Assembly: GCA_964019695.1 (NCBI GenBank)
Contig: OZ026524.1
Location: 66,986,223 to 67,050,222, forward strand
Length of the DNA stretch: 64,000 bases
Direction: 5' to 3'
From: Loripinus fragilis
Taxonomy: Eukaryota; Mollusca; Bivalvia; Lucinida; Lucinidae
This document shows positions 33,063-44,881 of the stretch, piece by piece. The position numbers and the translations under genes are program-made. Numbering within the stretch: the first letter of the stretch is position 1; each line of letters starts with the position of its first letter. The notes beneath the pieces are model-generated. The model was not told the origin of the DNA, did not search any database, and saw nothing but the letters and a program-made list of their open reading frames with translations.

Positions 33063-33756
33063 TACTGTAAAGGCGGCACCTCATGACTGCCATATTAGTC
33101 TACTTTAGACATAGGTAAAATCTGAAAATGAGGCGTTATAACTACATTCGAAAGTGTTTGTTTATTGTTTAACATTAGTATAGAGGCAAACAGTGTGGAC
33201 CCAGATCAGACTGCTCTAGGTTTTGTTTGTTTGTTTGTTTTGTTGCTTTACGTCCCAAGTCAACAGCTATGGTCATTGCGGGACGGTCAGTTCACCTAAC
33301 CACACTTTTTCCTGGCCAGGCTAGAACAAGCGATTAACCAGTAATTCGTGCACATACTTTCGCTTGTAACTGACAACAACCCTTCTTGAATGAATCGGCG
33401 GAAGGGAGGAGAATGATCGTAGAAATCATTTCATGATCAATCTCCACGAAAGTATGGGACCGGACGAGCAGTCTGCTCTAGATCCACACTGTTTGTTTAA
33501 GAGGCTTCATAATATTTCAATAGACGATAAAAACATACGATTGTGTTGTAATATACGCTTTAAGGGTTAATAAATGTGGGTTCAGTGCATTAACGGACAG
33601 GACTTTCATGAAATGCACGCAGACCTGCGCGGCTCAAGCAACTTTTAAACGCTTAACCAATGGATAGAACCTGATTTCCATTCTTGAGCAGTTGAAATAA
33701 CCGAACCACGCCCAGATATGAAAATTAAAGTTGCCACCTTTATAGTACCCAAAAAG
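33063..33756. mobile_element. Dispersed element B, copy 2, with TIRs
   Basis: The left end TACTGTAAAGGCGGCA and the right end TGCCACCTTTATAGTA are near-perfect inverted copies. It aligns with 16160-16655, which lacks the insertion at 33220-33472. Confidence 0.75.
33220..33472 (-). mobile_element. SINE-like retroposon with 9 bp target duplication
   Basis: CTGCTCTAG flanks it on both sides (33211-33219 and 33473-33481), and the copy of element B at 16 kb has no insert. On the minus strand it ends in GGGACGTAAAGCAAC followed by a (CAAA)n-like tail, the mark of retroposition. A second copy lies at 53030-53235. I see no clear A- or B-box, so the head may be truncated. Confidence 0.8.
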
Positions 33757-33769
33757 TCCTAAAATATAT

Positions 33770-33960
33770 TACAATGACAATATAACATTCCTTTCTGTAT
33801 ATTAACGTTTGTCAAGCCCTTGTGCGATAATGTGTTGCAGGCCTCACCGCTGTGTGGTTCTGGTTGCAACACATCACATTCAGGCTTGCCAAACATTAAT
33901 ACAAGGAAAAGAATGTTTATCCTCTTATTGCATATTTGTAAGTTTATTCTTTAAATAACA
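33770..33960. repeat. Hairpin element, copy 2
   Basis: GACAATATAACATTC-TTCTGTATATTAACGTTTG at the left faces CTTGCCAAACATTAATAC-AAAAGAATG at the right. The same pair frames 31770-32230, where a G-run TIR element has inserted. Confidence 0.65.
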
Positions 33961-33966
33961 TATATA

Positions 33967-35172
33967 CTGAACGAAACTTCTAAACCGCCAGTTAACAAAA
34001 CACATTTTTTCAATATAACTCATTTATTATTAAACTGTTTGAAATGATATTTGACACAGTATATTTGGACACATGTATGCATCGATTGAACATAACACAG
34101 TTTGATTCAATTAGGATGTTCATTTATGCGTAACGATAGAGTACTTATACCTGTTTTGCACGTGGCACACATATGCTAAATGTTTTTCGCCATGTGTATA
34201 CTTGTATTTTCATCGACAACTATCGGACAACTTTATTTTATCACAAAAATGCCAACGTTTGGGTTGTATGAGTATAAAGTAGAGGGGTCGGGCTGTGGGT
34301 TCAATTGTAAACGGGGCCTCGCTGAGATTGATTCATAATTTATCATAAATTTTGACATGTTTTGATAGAGCCGAAAGTTTACACCACAACGTGTCGGTCA
34401 TTTTTCATTTGTGCACTCGTATGATGAGAAAAATCGACAAAAACTGAGTTTTACGTATGTCATAAATTGTCCTGTATAGTCCACCATACTTTTGTGCGGT
34501 GATGCACAAATGCTGCATTGGAACGTCGAAAGTGTCGAGATTGATGTGCTATAAACGGTTAATGGGTGACGAATGATTCAATAATTTTGAAGGCAAAAAG
34601 AGTTTATCACCATAAACACATTTCTGCGTTCTTTTAGGCCATATGGGCCTCCATAGGAGCACTGAATTGCATGAAAATTGCTACTTAATTACAAAATAAA
34701 CACGATATTGCTCAATAATGTCCATTTATAGCACCAGAAAGCTTCAGCAACAGTGTGGACAAAAAACATGTCATCTCCATAAAGCATTATTGTGTTGTTT
34801 TATGTCATATGGGCTTCCATAGGAACATTGTGGATTACCTGAAAATTGCTTCTTAATAAAAGGGAAACCCAAAAATGTTCAATAATGTCCATTAATAACA
34901 CCATAAAGTTGGTGTTTTTCACTTTAGGTCCCTTGAATACTCGGTTTTAAGTGATGAGTTCAAATTCTAGATTTTGTGTAAAAATGAAATGCGATGGTGC
35001 CTTTATACAGTCTATCAATTGAGCATGTTATTGTCAATTTATGAAAATGAAATTTTGACAGGTTCTGTTTAATTGATTTTCCCATATTGAGTGTAAATTT
35101 TGGCCATGTATGTATCATATATGTTAAGATATATGAAAAAATGTCGAGTGGCGGTTTGGAAGTTTCGTTCAG
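33967..35172. mobile_element. 1.2 kb TIR element, TA target site, no transposase
   Basis: CTGAACGAAACTTC-AAACCGCCA (33967 on) is inverted at 35145-35172 with one mismatch, and TA flanks each end, as for Tc1/mariner elements. Inside is a roughly 180 bp direct duplication (CATATGGGC-TCCATAGGA, 34640 and 34809). No long frame. Confidence 0.8.
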
Positions 35173-35965
35173 TATAGATCCATGCATCAGGAATAAAGCT
35201 ATAATTTTTAGCTTTTATCTACATAAATCCTACGTGTAAGAAAGCATCAAAGTATCAAGACATGCTATAGCCATGCTTTAATGAGAATCATAATGTAATG
35301 TGCTGGGTAACATATGCTAGGTAAAAATCTTTTTTGTCATTTTCTACGCCCATTTGTCAGTGCTTAATCAATAATAGCTATGTCTCCGCCCAGTGATATT
35401 ACATAGGTCGTAGACAAACAAAAACATTGGCTGAAAGGGGAGACAACACTTATTATAGTCTTTAATTTTTCAGGACTTTTCAGAAAAGTCACCAAAACAA
35501 AAAAACGAGCACGGTGACACATATTTTTTATTCAATCATTAGATTCTTCATGAAAATATCTTTGTAAAAATATGTTTTTTGTTGTTCCAGTTACATTCTC
35601 TGATATGTTTATTTTGAAAATTAATGTTTTTTTTTGGCATTTATTCGTTTGACTTAATAAGGATTTTGCTTAATAAATTGTGTAAATACATGTTATTTCA
35701 CTATTTTTTGTTTTTATTTATATCTCTGGTGTGAGTAGTATTTGTTCTGAAAAAACTGTATTGCGTTTCTTGTTAATTTGTTAACAAAATCTGTGTTTGT
35801 TTATTTCAAAAACCTGCGATTTTTCAGTTTTTGACATCAAATAACTTTTAAAAAGAACGGTGAGGTATTGTTTTTTTTTGTCTTAGATTATAAGTATAAG
35901 TCTATATTATAATATATTAAAAGATAAAACACTTTTGGACATATGCCGGTGAGTCCGGTACTACC
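35173..35965. other. No gene recognised
   Basis: Very AT-rich tail of the 5 kb insertion, with T-runs; nothing coding. Confidence 0.4.
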
Positions 35966-37095
35966 TTAAACGATACAACAATTTCTGTAAAAAGGATAAA
36001 TATCACAACCGTTAACAAAACTAAACACCCTATAATTACAAATAGACTTGTCAGTTTGAATGGATATAAGAGTCCAGTATGCATAAATGGGTTAACATAT
36101 CTACACTGTTCCTGGAATCAGCCTAAGTGCTTGATCCATATTGAGTGCTCACACTTACGCAAGAAACATATAGCTGCTCTAATTTAGACAGCGGAGGGGA
36201 AAGGATGGCCGTAACTTTTTCTTGAACGACTATCTACCAAAACAGGGTCCCTGGATTCGCAGTCAAGCACTTTGTCGACTGCATTAGCGACCCCACCAGT
36301 GTGTTGTGGCACATTCAACAGTCCAAGTGAAATAATAGGCGCGTTGCTGAAATTCAAATTTTCGAAAAAACTTACCTCATCGTCATAAAAGATGAAACCG
36401 GTCTTCAATTCAAGATATAGGACTCTAATTCATTTCTGATTGGGTCGTACGCTCAAAATTTGGTAGCATCATATTAAAAAATGGGGAGATAACTCAATTT
36501 TTGCAAAAACTGGAAACGTAAAGTACGGTTTTTAAACTGATTTTGAATTGACAAAATGACGTTCTTTTTCGCAAATTATTTTATTTTCTAAAAGTATGTT
36601 TACTGTCATTAATGTTTGTATGAATTTTATTATTTTTTATAAATTTAAATATAGTATTTTGGGGAGATAACTCTTACTACCCTATAAAATTTAATATCTT
36701 CCTCTATATCATTACTTATAATACCGTTATATTTAATCAGAACCCGCAAAACTTCATAATTTCTAAAACAATTGTCTTTTCGCTTTTCAAAAACATGATT
36801 TGCCGCATCCTGATATGCCTGACGGCTCAGAAATTTGCTTCTAAAGTTGCCGCCCCTGTGTGGAAAAAACAGCGTTTCAATGCACTCTTCCAATACTCTT
36901 GATACGAGCATAGGAGATTTGCTGATTTACTTTTGGAGAAAAACTTACATTATCGTCCTAAATGATGATGCATGCCTCAATTAAAGATAAATATATTTGT
37001 ACTATCAATTTGCGAGGACCGTACGTTAAAATCGAGTATCGTTATTCATAAAATTGGGAGGTAACTCTGGTACTAGAAAAAATGTAAAAGCAGCA
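35966..37095 (+). repeat. Inverted duplication A, arm 1, inner part
   Basis: Continues arm 1 after the 5 kb insertion. 35966-36330 matches inverted 44885-45345 and 36330-36540 matches inverted 43370-43540; 36640-37095 matches inverted 42160-42600. Shared blocks include AAGAAACATATAGCTGCTCTAAT, GGATTCGCAGTCAAGCAC, CTTACCTCATCGTC and GGGTAGTAAGAGTTATC (reversed). The GAGATAACTC / TCATCGTCATAAA module occurs twice in each arm. Confidence 0.88.
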
Positions 37096-37229
37096 TAGAT
37101 GAGCGTCGTTAAGTACCTCCTTGAACTATTGCTTCTCTGATTTTTTCACACAAAAGTATATCTGTTTGAAATATCTAGCCTTTCTTTCTTGAATAGATAA
37201 AAAAAAAAGAATTTCAGAAACAGCAATAT

Positions 37230-39610
37230 GACGCTCTTATTAGATATTATTTTATCTAATTTGCATATTCAAGAATATTAATGAAAACATTAGAAATGAG
37301 AAAAATTGTAGAATAGATTAAGGGGTGTCACCTACAAAATTACCTATATGTCACTGTTTATTATTCTAGACTAAGAATCGTGGTACCAAATTAAAGTTGA
37401 GACATTGGCAAAATGACCAACTAAAAAGATATACGAATTATCTAATTTGCATACTCGTGAATATTAATGAAAATATACGAAATAAGAGAAAATTGGTCGT
37501 AAAATTAAGGGGTATACCTACAAAATTTCCCCTTCAACAGCTGCTAACTATTTTATCCTACAAGATTTGGTTCCCAATAAAAGTTGAGACAAAGCCATTT
37601 GACTAAAATGTTTAAATATTTGAATTATCTAATTTAAATATTCATGAATATTAATGTAAACGTAAGAAATAAGACAAAATTGGAAGAAAAATTAAGGGGG
37701 TATTCCTACAAAATGTCCTATACGCCTGCTGCTTACTAGCCTAGACTACAAAACTTGGTACCAAATAAAAGTTGAGACATTGCCATTTGACCAAAAAGAT
37801 TAAATATGCGAAATATCTAATTTAAATATTCAAGAATATTAATGTAAACATAAGACAAAATTTGTAGAAAAATAAAGGTGGTTTACTCTCAAAATTACCA
37901 GGACGCTAGCTGCTAACTATTCTATCTTACAAAATCTGGTACCAAATAAAAGATGAAACAAAGCCATTTGATCAAAATGATGAAATATACGAATTATCTA
38001 ATTTAAATATTCATGAATATTAATGAAAGCATAAGAGATAACAAAAAATTGGTAGAAAAAATAAGACGGTATACCTTCAAAATTACCTATATATCTACTG
38101 CTAACTATTGTAGACTACAAAACTTGGTAACAAATTAAAGTTGAGGCATTGTATTTTGACCAAAGTGATTAGATATACGAATTATCTAATTTGAATATTC
38201 ATGAATATTAATTTAAACATTAGAAATAAGAGAAAATTGGTAGAAAAATGAAGATGGTATACCTACAAAATGTCCTATATGACTGCTGTTAATCAAACTA
38301 GACTATAAAATTTGAAACCAACTAAAAGTTGAGGCTTTGCCATTTAATCAAAATTATTAAATATGCGAATTATCTTATTTAAATATTCATGAGTATAAAT
38401 GTAAACATAAGATATAAGACTAAATTGGTAGTAATATGAGGGGGGTATACCTACAAAATTTCATGTACTCCAGCTGCTAACTATCGTAGACTATAAAAAT
38501 TGGTACCCAATAAAAGTTGAGACAAAGCCATTTGACTAAATTGATTAAATATACGAATTATCTAATCTAAATATTTATGAATATTAATGTTAACATAAGA
38601 AAATTGGTAGAAAAATTAAGATGGTATACCTACAAAATTAACAAGACGCTAGCTGATAACTATCCTATCTAATAAAACTTGGTATCAAATAAAAGTTGAG
38701 ACATAGCCATTTGATCAAAATGATAAAATATACGAATTTTCTAATTTAAATATTCATGAATATGAATAAAAGCATAAGAAATATGAGATAATAGGTAGAA
38801 AAATTAAGGGGGTATAGCTACAAAATTACCCATATGTCTACTGCCAACTATCGTAGACTGCAAAACTTGGTACCAAATTCAAGTTGAGACATTGCATTTT
38901 GACCAAAATGATTAAATTTACGAATTATCTAATTTGAATATTCGTGAATATTGATGAATACTTAAGAAATAAGAGGAAATTTGTAGAAAAAATAAGGTAA
39001 TTTACATTCAAAATAACCACTAAGTGAGCTGCTAACTATGATTAACTTCAAAACTAGGTACTAAATAAAGTTTAGACATTTTCATTTGATGAAAATGATT
39101 AAATATACAAATGATCTAATTTAAATACCCATAGATATTAATGTAAACATAACAAATAAGACAAAATTGGTTGATTAATTAAGGTGGTACCCCTACCAAA
39201 TTACCTCTACACCAGCTGCTTACTATCCTAGACTACAAAACTTGGTACCAAATAATAGTTGAGATACAGGTATGCGACCCTATGATTATATGTATTCAAA
39301 ATATCTTATTTTCATATTCATGAATATTAAAGAACACATAAAAAGAATAAGTCAAAAATAGTAGAACACTAAAGTGGTTTGACCTACAAAATAACCTATA
39401 TTTCAGCTGCCATATATCCTGGACTACCATACATGGTACCAAATAAAAGTTACAATATAGCTCGTTGACCAAATGATGAATATACAAATGATCTCATTTG
39501 CATACTCATGAATATATAAGAAAACAGTAAAAAGAAAGAAGACCACAGAATGATCAAAATTAGTTCTAGGCTTTAATTTAAGAATAGGATAACTAGCAAA
39601 TGACATATGC
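37230..39610 (+). repeat. 188 bp satellite array, 13 monomers
   Basis: GAATATTAATG-type words at 37273, 37459, 37646, 37834, 38015, 38203, 38391, 38579, 38758, 38946, 39134, 39322 and 39510 give a period of 179-188, mostly exactly 188. Each monomer has ACGAATTATCTAATTT, GGTATACCTACAAAATTACC, CAGCTGCTAACTAT and TTGGTACCAAATAAAAGTTG. It is strongly AT-rich. Confidence 0.97.
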
Positions 39611-39880
39611 GTAATTTTATAAATACACCCCTTTAATTTTACCAAAATTTTCTCTTATTTCTTATATTGTGATTAATAATTATGAGTGAGAATGTTAGAA
39701 AATTTGGTAAATGGACAATTTGGTAAAAGTGCATTGCTTTGGCATTATTAGGTACCAAGAGTGGCTACCTGAAATAATTAGCAGCTGAGTTGTAAGTATC
39801 TTTGTGGAAACACCCTTTTATTTTTTTACGATTTCCTAATGTATTCATTAATTTTCATGAATATGCAAATTTGATCATTA
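39611..39880 (-). repeat. Inverted 188 bp satellite monomers
   Basis: The same words appear on the opposite strand (CACCCCTTTAATTTTACC, TCTCTTATTTCTTAT, TTCATGAATATGCAAATTTGATC), so the array reverses direction at about 39600 after thirteen direct units. Confidence 0.75.
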
Positions 39881-40196
39881 GCATACTTTACCGCTGAATG
39901 AAACTGCTATGTCTTCCTTTTTTTTATCGAGTTTGTACTTTGGGATGAGTTTCTGCAGAGATATAATTAATTTGTAGGGGCATACCCGACTGTTTTGAAG
40001 CGCATTTTTGTTACCATGGAAAGCACGCAATTTCACATAGCTCAAATGGGGTTATTTTCAGGGCAATACTTTTACCTATTGAAGGCGGTCTCACAAAACA
40101 ATTTGACGCCCCTGAGAAGTTATCCTGAGGACGCAAGGCTGGTCTCATTCGACCGTTGGGTACTAATGAATCAAATGCTTTTACTTCTAATATATA

Positions 40197-41502
40197 CGAG
40201 GGGCGTTCAATATGTAATGAAAACAGCCCAGTAAATCCCAAAGTTTTATATTTACACACTTCATAATTACTTTCTTTAAAAGATCTGTTTCTTGGCAAAA
40301 TAAATGTAAAACTGCAGTTGTCTAGCTCTTTATCTAATTAACACCAGCCCCTTTCAAGATTGGGTTCTGAAGTACACTGCGATATGAAATAAAACAATGT
40401 TTTCAAATGTAGATAACTACATGATCGAGGGATGTTTTCAGTCTGTTTCTTCGTGTAGTAAAAATTCATATATTGGTGATTTATACCTGCAATTTATTTT
40501 GATATTGCTTCATATTCTATGAAATACTGAGGCTGCCATTTTGGTTAAAATCCTTCTTGATGCTACATTTTCTAACATTCCATTGACAGAGTCGTTTTTG
40601 CGTGAACTAATACATAGCGAAAATTCATACGAAAATCATTTGTAACATTCTTTCTGGTCGCTTTGATGTTCATTAGCAAGTCATACAGCCGATTTTGAAA
40701 TTTCCATATTTAATCTCACTCATAAACTACCCTCAAGTACGCCATTTGAAATAAGAAAATCACTTTAAAAAATGCTATCTCTGGCTTACACTGAAATGGA
40801 TCAGACGAAATACCGCGTTTCATCGATGTTTGCATTCGGATGCATTATTTGGACATTGTTACACGTATTTAGATGTACATAATCTGGCTGGCTAATTTTA
40901 GACAATAAAATTATAGGAAACAAAAATGGTATACCACTCAGATGAGATACCCCTAGATATTAATTTCAGTTTCACTGGTCTGCTGCCTATGCACTGTGTG
41001 TATTGAAACTTCGATACAATCAAAATTGTCCTTTCCTGGTACAAATCCACATTTCCGATTTTCAAGAACGGTGCGTATTTTAGTGTTACGTCCATTGCAC
41101 TAAACGACGTCAACGTAAGTGGGGGTAACGCAATAAAACCGTTTGCTCGAGAAATCGGTACCGGTCAAAAGTTTGTATCGTTATAGCAGATAAAGGGGAA
41201 ATGAGTCAGAAAACTATGGATTTGTGATTCATGCATGTTAAATGTTTGTTTTAGAAAATACAGCATGCCTTTCTACCTTTGTTAAAATCAGTCTTTACAA
41301 TTCAGAGGAAAATATAAGCAGTGTATATTAGTGTGTTTTTTAAAAAGTCTGTAACTTATTAAATTTGGTAAGATGAAATAATGTTTCATGCACCATTATA
41401 ACGGCGACGCTTTGATCATTCGTTTGACATATGGCATAAAATCCTAACGCATTTGTGGATGGAGTTATGAATGGGTTTTCATTACATATTGAACCCCCCT
41501 CG
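40197..41502. mobile_element. 1.3 kb mariner-like TIR element without transposase
   Basis: The left end CGAGGGGCGTTCAATATG, continuing TAATGAAAAC, is inverted at the right end with one mismatch over 28 bp. TA flanks both sides (40195-40196, 41503-41504). Ends reading CGAGGG-GTTCAA-AAGTAATG-like are known from mariner-family elements, and 1306 bp is the usual full mariner size. No frame longer than about 80 residues remains and none resembles a transposase, so it is mobilised in trans or dead. Confidence 0.8.
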
Positions 41503-41744
41503 TAGATAGTGTAGCACATTTTGTGGGTACTGCTAGGAAGAATGGACGTTATGACGACAGTTAAATCAAAGCTACTTGTCGATTCTCAAAACTCATTTCT
41601 CTTTTATTACTTTAAAAGCTTGAATCTAGTTCGAAATATTGCTATGAATGAAACATTCATTATAATAGCTGGACACTTAATAAGCAAAAAGTTAGTGAGT
41701 ATAAACAGTAAAACCACGCTCACTACTGTAGATTATAGTAAGTG

Positions 41745-41960
41745 AGAGTATAATCAGGAAATACCACAATCACAAACGGCATCGTGAGGAAGAGCAACAG
41801 AACACTTACAGTCATAAGACATCAGGAAGACAATTAAGCAAAGCAACTATTATTCTCTTCCTCGTCGAGGTAATAACAAAAATAGAAAGAAAACAAAGAG
41901 ATGCATAATAAAACAATGACCAAAAGACAACCCCCACAAATATTCCGAGGTACATTAAAC
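41745..41960 (-). repeat. Partial copy of the 49 kb / 53 kb dispersed repeat
   Basis: TAATCAGGAAATACCACAATC, GAGGAAGAGC and TCTCTTCCTCGTCGAGG are the inverse of words at the 3' end of 49140-49738 and 53310-53917. Confidence 0.55.
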
Positions 41961-42099
41961 AATCAATCAACAACAATGTAAGATTCTGTATGATTTTGCC
42001 GGCCATCTTGAAAACATGCAAAAAAGCCCAATAAGACGCCATTTCTCAGCTTGCAAACATTGGTTTTCGGATTAAGCATACCAAATTACCTTAAAGAAA

Positions 42100-43542
42100 T
42101 GTGTCAGACCCTTTGTCTTCAGAAAAAAAGTCCATACTTGATACTTTTAAAATTCGTATTTCGTGATTCTGTTTTCTGCGAGTATAAAGTTATCTCTCTT
42201 TTTTCAATATGATGCTACCCATTTCTGAGTGTGCGACAAAAACAAAAATTAAGTATAAACATTTATCTTCAATTGAAGACTAGTTTCATCTTTTAGGGCG
42301 ATGAGGTAAATTTTCTCATAAACATTCAGAAACTGCGCTTAATAGTATATCAAGTGTATTGGTGAAATGCACGAAAACAGAGTATTTTTCACACGGGGGT
42401 AGCAACTTTGCAAGCGATTTTCCGAGCCGTCAAGCATGTCAGAATGCTGTTAATCATGCTTTTGAATAACAAATTTATATTTTTCTTCGAATTGATCAAG
42501 TTTAACGCATTTTTATTAAAAATAACGGTATTATTAGAAACGATATCGAGGGAAATGTTCTATTTTATAGGGTAGTAAGAGTTATCCCTCATTAGCTATA
42601 TCTGCAAATGAAGAAAATGAGCCAAATTTGATTTAAAAATAAATAAAAGTTAAATTGATTTTAAAAAATAAAATAATTTACGAAAAAATAATGAGCCAAG
42701 ATCTGACAAAAGGGACCTTCTGGCAATAAAAGTCAAAAGTGAGGTATTTACAGAGATAGTAAGACCAAGCTGTTCTGAACAATTACAGAAAATTTGAAGA
42801 GATTATCTTTACAAATAACAAAGATATGAGCGTTTAAACTCGTATATATGATGCGTTTAAAACATGACGTCGCTTAACGTTGTTAATGACGTTCTGACGT
42901 CAACGCCATTGTGTTCAAATATGACGCTAACAGAAAGGCGCTAGGAGCAATATTTCAAGAGTGCTTTATGTTTTTGTAAATTGGATTTGTATGCAATTGC
43001 ATTGACTGCACAAATAGCCCACATACGCACCTCCAGTCTTTACAAAAGCATTTAAAATGAGGTATCCTGTTTTCAAGGAAGTGTGTAGTCCATATGCACA
43101 GCTGTTGCCATGGCAACATACATTATACGTGTCACTTAATTTTATCAGAACTGTTTGCGCCTTTGATTGTATCACATGGTAAAAGCAATTTAAGTCTATT
43201 GTAAGAACATGCAAAATCTTGAAAATTTAGAAGTTTTTGAAATTTTGATTACTAAAAAAACTGCTAAAATGCCTGAAGGACCCTTTTGTCAGATCGGCGC
43301 TCTAATGTTTCAAAACTGCAAAAAATCGTTTCGAAATTCGTACTTCACAATTCTCTTTTTTGCAAGGATAGAGTTATCTCCCCTTTTTTAGATATGACGC
43401 TACCAATTTTCGAATGTACGACCCAATCAAAATTAAAGTAGAGGCATTTAGTTTTGATTTGAGACCGGTCTCATCCTTTATGACGAAGAGGTAAGTTTTC
43501 TCAAAAAGTAAGCCTTATATGAAATTCAGCAACGCGCCTATA
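42100..43542 (-). repeat. Inverted duplication A, arm 2, inner part
   Basis: The reverse complement of 36330-37095, interrupted by a TIR element (42700-43295). It ends at GCAACGCGCCTA where a foldback element is inserted. Confidence 0.85.
42700..43295. mobile_element. 0.6 kb TIR element
   Basis: GATCTGACAAAAGGG-CCTTC-GGCA at the left is inverted at the right end (to 43295) with two mismatches in about 27 bp. It has no counterpart at the matching place of arm 1. No target duplication was clear. Confidence 0.75.
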
Positions 43543-43557
43543 AGAAGAAAAAAAAAT

Positions 43558-43745
43558 ATCAAAGACACTTGAGCGTTAGACTGGGAATCAAAGGGATGCT
43601 AGTTCGAGACTCACCGCTGGTGGGGTTACTTTTGTTACCCACTGCTTACTACTGGTTCAGCCCATGAAAACAGGAAATCGTCCAAACATGGCTGAAAAGT
43701 TATTGACGTGGACGTAAATCATCCAAAATAAACGAAAAAAAAAAT
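43558..43745 (+). repeat. SINE-like module in the foldback left arm
   Basis: tRNA-derived head with B-box-like AGTTCGAGACTC, central part ending in CTACTGGTTCAGCCC and tail GTGGACGTAAATC followed by an A-rich run. It mirrors 44660-44870 on the other strand. Confidence 0.6.
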
Positions 43746-44575
43746 TGAGGAAAAAAATATATGTTAGGTAGGATCAAACCATCGAACACAATATTTCAAG
43801 TCAGTTGTACTAACCACAAGACCACAGTGTCTGTTGCAACTGGGTGTTTCTTACTTCGCTTTCGTATTTTAAAGTGTTTGTAAAGACGAGTACAACTATC
43901 CATAACAGTGAATATACGTCACTGTAATCGCATGAACAATTTTCTGAGCGAGGCGGATCTAGTTTCCATTAATATGTGTTTCCATCAAAAGTATCAATTA
44001 ACATGAAAGTTATTTAAGAAATACACTTAAACTATTGTAGTGAGGTGTGGTTTCTTATTTACGCGAGCAGAAGCTGGTGATGTAGCAAATGTGCTGTGTT
44101 TTAAAATGTTGTTACGTATAAGTTGAATCCGCCACCATTTCTTAGTCGTGAACTTTAGTCTTAGTCGTTAGTCAATCCTTATTTGTACTGGACTCGTACA
44201 GGTAATGGACTAGTACAAATAAGGATTGACTAACGACTATGACAAAAGTTTATGACTAAGGAATGGTGGCGGATTCAAATTATACTTAACAACATTTTAA
44301 AACACAAAAATTTGCTACATCTCCAGCTTCTGCTCGTGTAATTAAGTTCCCAAACATTCGTACCATTCATTCCAGTGTATTTCTTAAAAAAAATTTCGTG
44401 TTTATTTGTAATTTTGATAAAAACACATACTTATGGAAACTAGATCCGCCTCGCTTAGAAAATTATTCATGCGCATACAATGACGTATATTCACTGTCAT
44501 GGATAGTTGTACTCGTCTAAAGTTACAAACACATCCAAAGTAGAACAACGAAGTAAGAGACAAAATTACAACAGA

Positions 44576-44648
44576 CTCTGTGGTCTAATGGTTAGAGCAT
44601 CTGGCTCATATACGTGTGGTCGATGGTTCGATTCCTACCCAACATATA
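44576..44648 (+). repeat. tRNA-like module in the foldback right arm
   Basis: TGGTCTAATGGTTAGAG fits the A-box and GGTTCGATTCC is a textbook B-box, 37 bases apart. The anticodon loop shows CTCATA but its stem does not close, so it is not a working tRNA. The inverted, more worn copy is at about 43763-43835. Confidence 0.6.
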
Positions 44649-44881
44649 TTTTTTCTCAAGTTTATTTTTTCGGTTTAATTTTTGAAGCTTTACATCCACG
44701 CCAACAAATGTTAAGTAATGTTGGGACGATTTCCTGTTTTCATAGGTTGAACCAGTAGTGAGCAGTAGATAACTTTCTTGCTGAAGGACACAATATTGAC
44801 TGCGCCGGCGGTGAGTCTCGAATTAGCATCCCTTCGATTCTCAGTCTAACGCTCAAGTGGCTTTTTATATATTTCTTTTTT

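Larger units (their letters stand above)
30920..35965. mobile_element. 5.05 kb insertion with TTAA target duplication
   Basis: TTAA stands at both edges (30916-30919 and 35966-35969), while the inverted duplicate at 45.3 kb has one TTAA and no insert, which fixes both ends exactly. The ends are GGTAGTGCGGGAC and, reversed, GGTAGTACCGGAC. TTAA duplication is typical of piggyBac and Kolobok elements. No transposase frame is seen; the body is made of other repeats: three copies of a CCGGATAGGCGGCAATCG-type palindromic unit, a G-run TIR element, element B with its SINE, and a 1.2 kb TA element. It is therefore a non-autonomous carrier or a heavily invaded relic. Confidence 0.85.
43543..44881. mobile_element. 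1.34 kb foldback element built of SINE and tRNA-like modules
   Basis: Two arms of about 650-670 bp (43543-44189 and 44212-44881) are inverted copies, by eye around 80 percent alike, and meet near ACTAGTCC-type words. The arms carry from the outside a SINE-like module (GAGCGTTAGACTG, TTCGAGACTCACCG, GTGTCCTTCAGCAAG, TGAAAACAGGAAATCGTCC, GGACGTAAA) and a tRNA-like module in the opposite sense. Arm 1 of duplication A reads straight through the same point (CGCGCCTATTATTTCACTTGG), which proves the insertion. Confidence 0.88.

Noticed and set aside
37230..39880. The regular 188 bp array as a CRISPR-like array
   Set aside because: Whole monomers repeat without spacers, the period is far too long and the context is eukaryotic.
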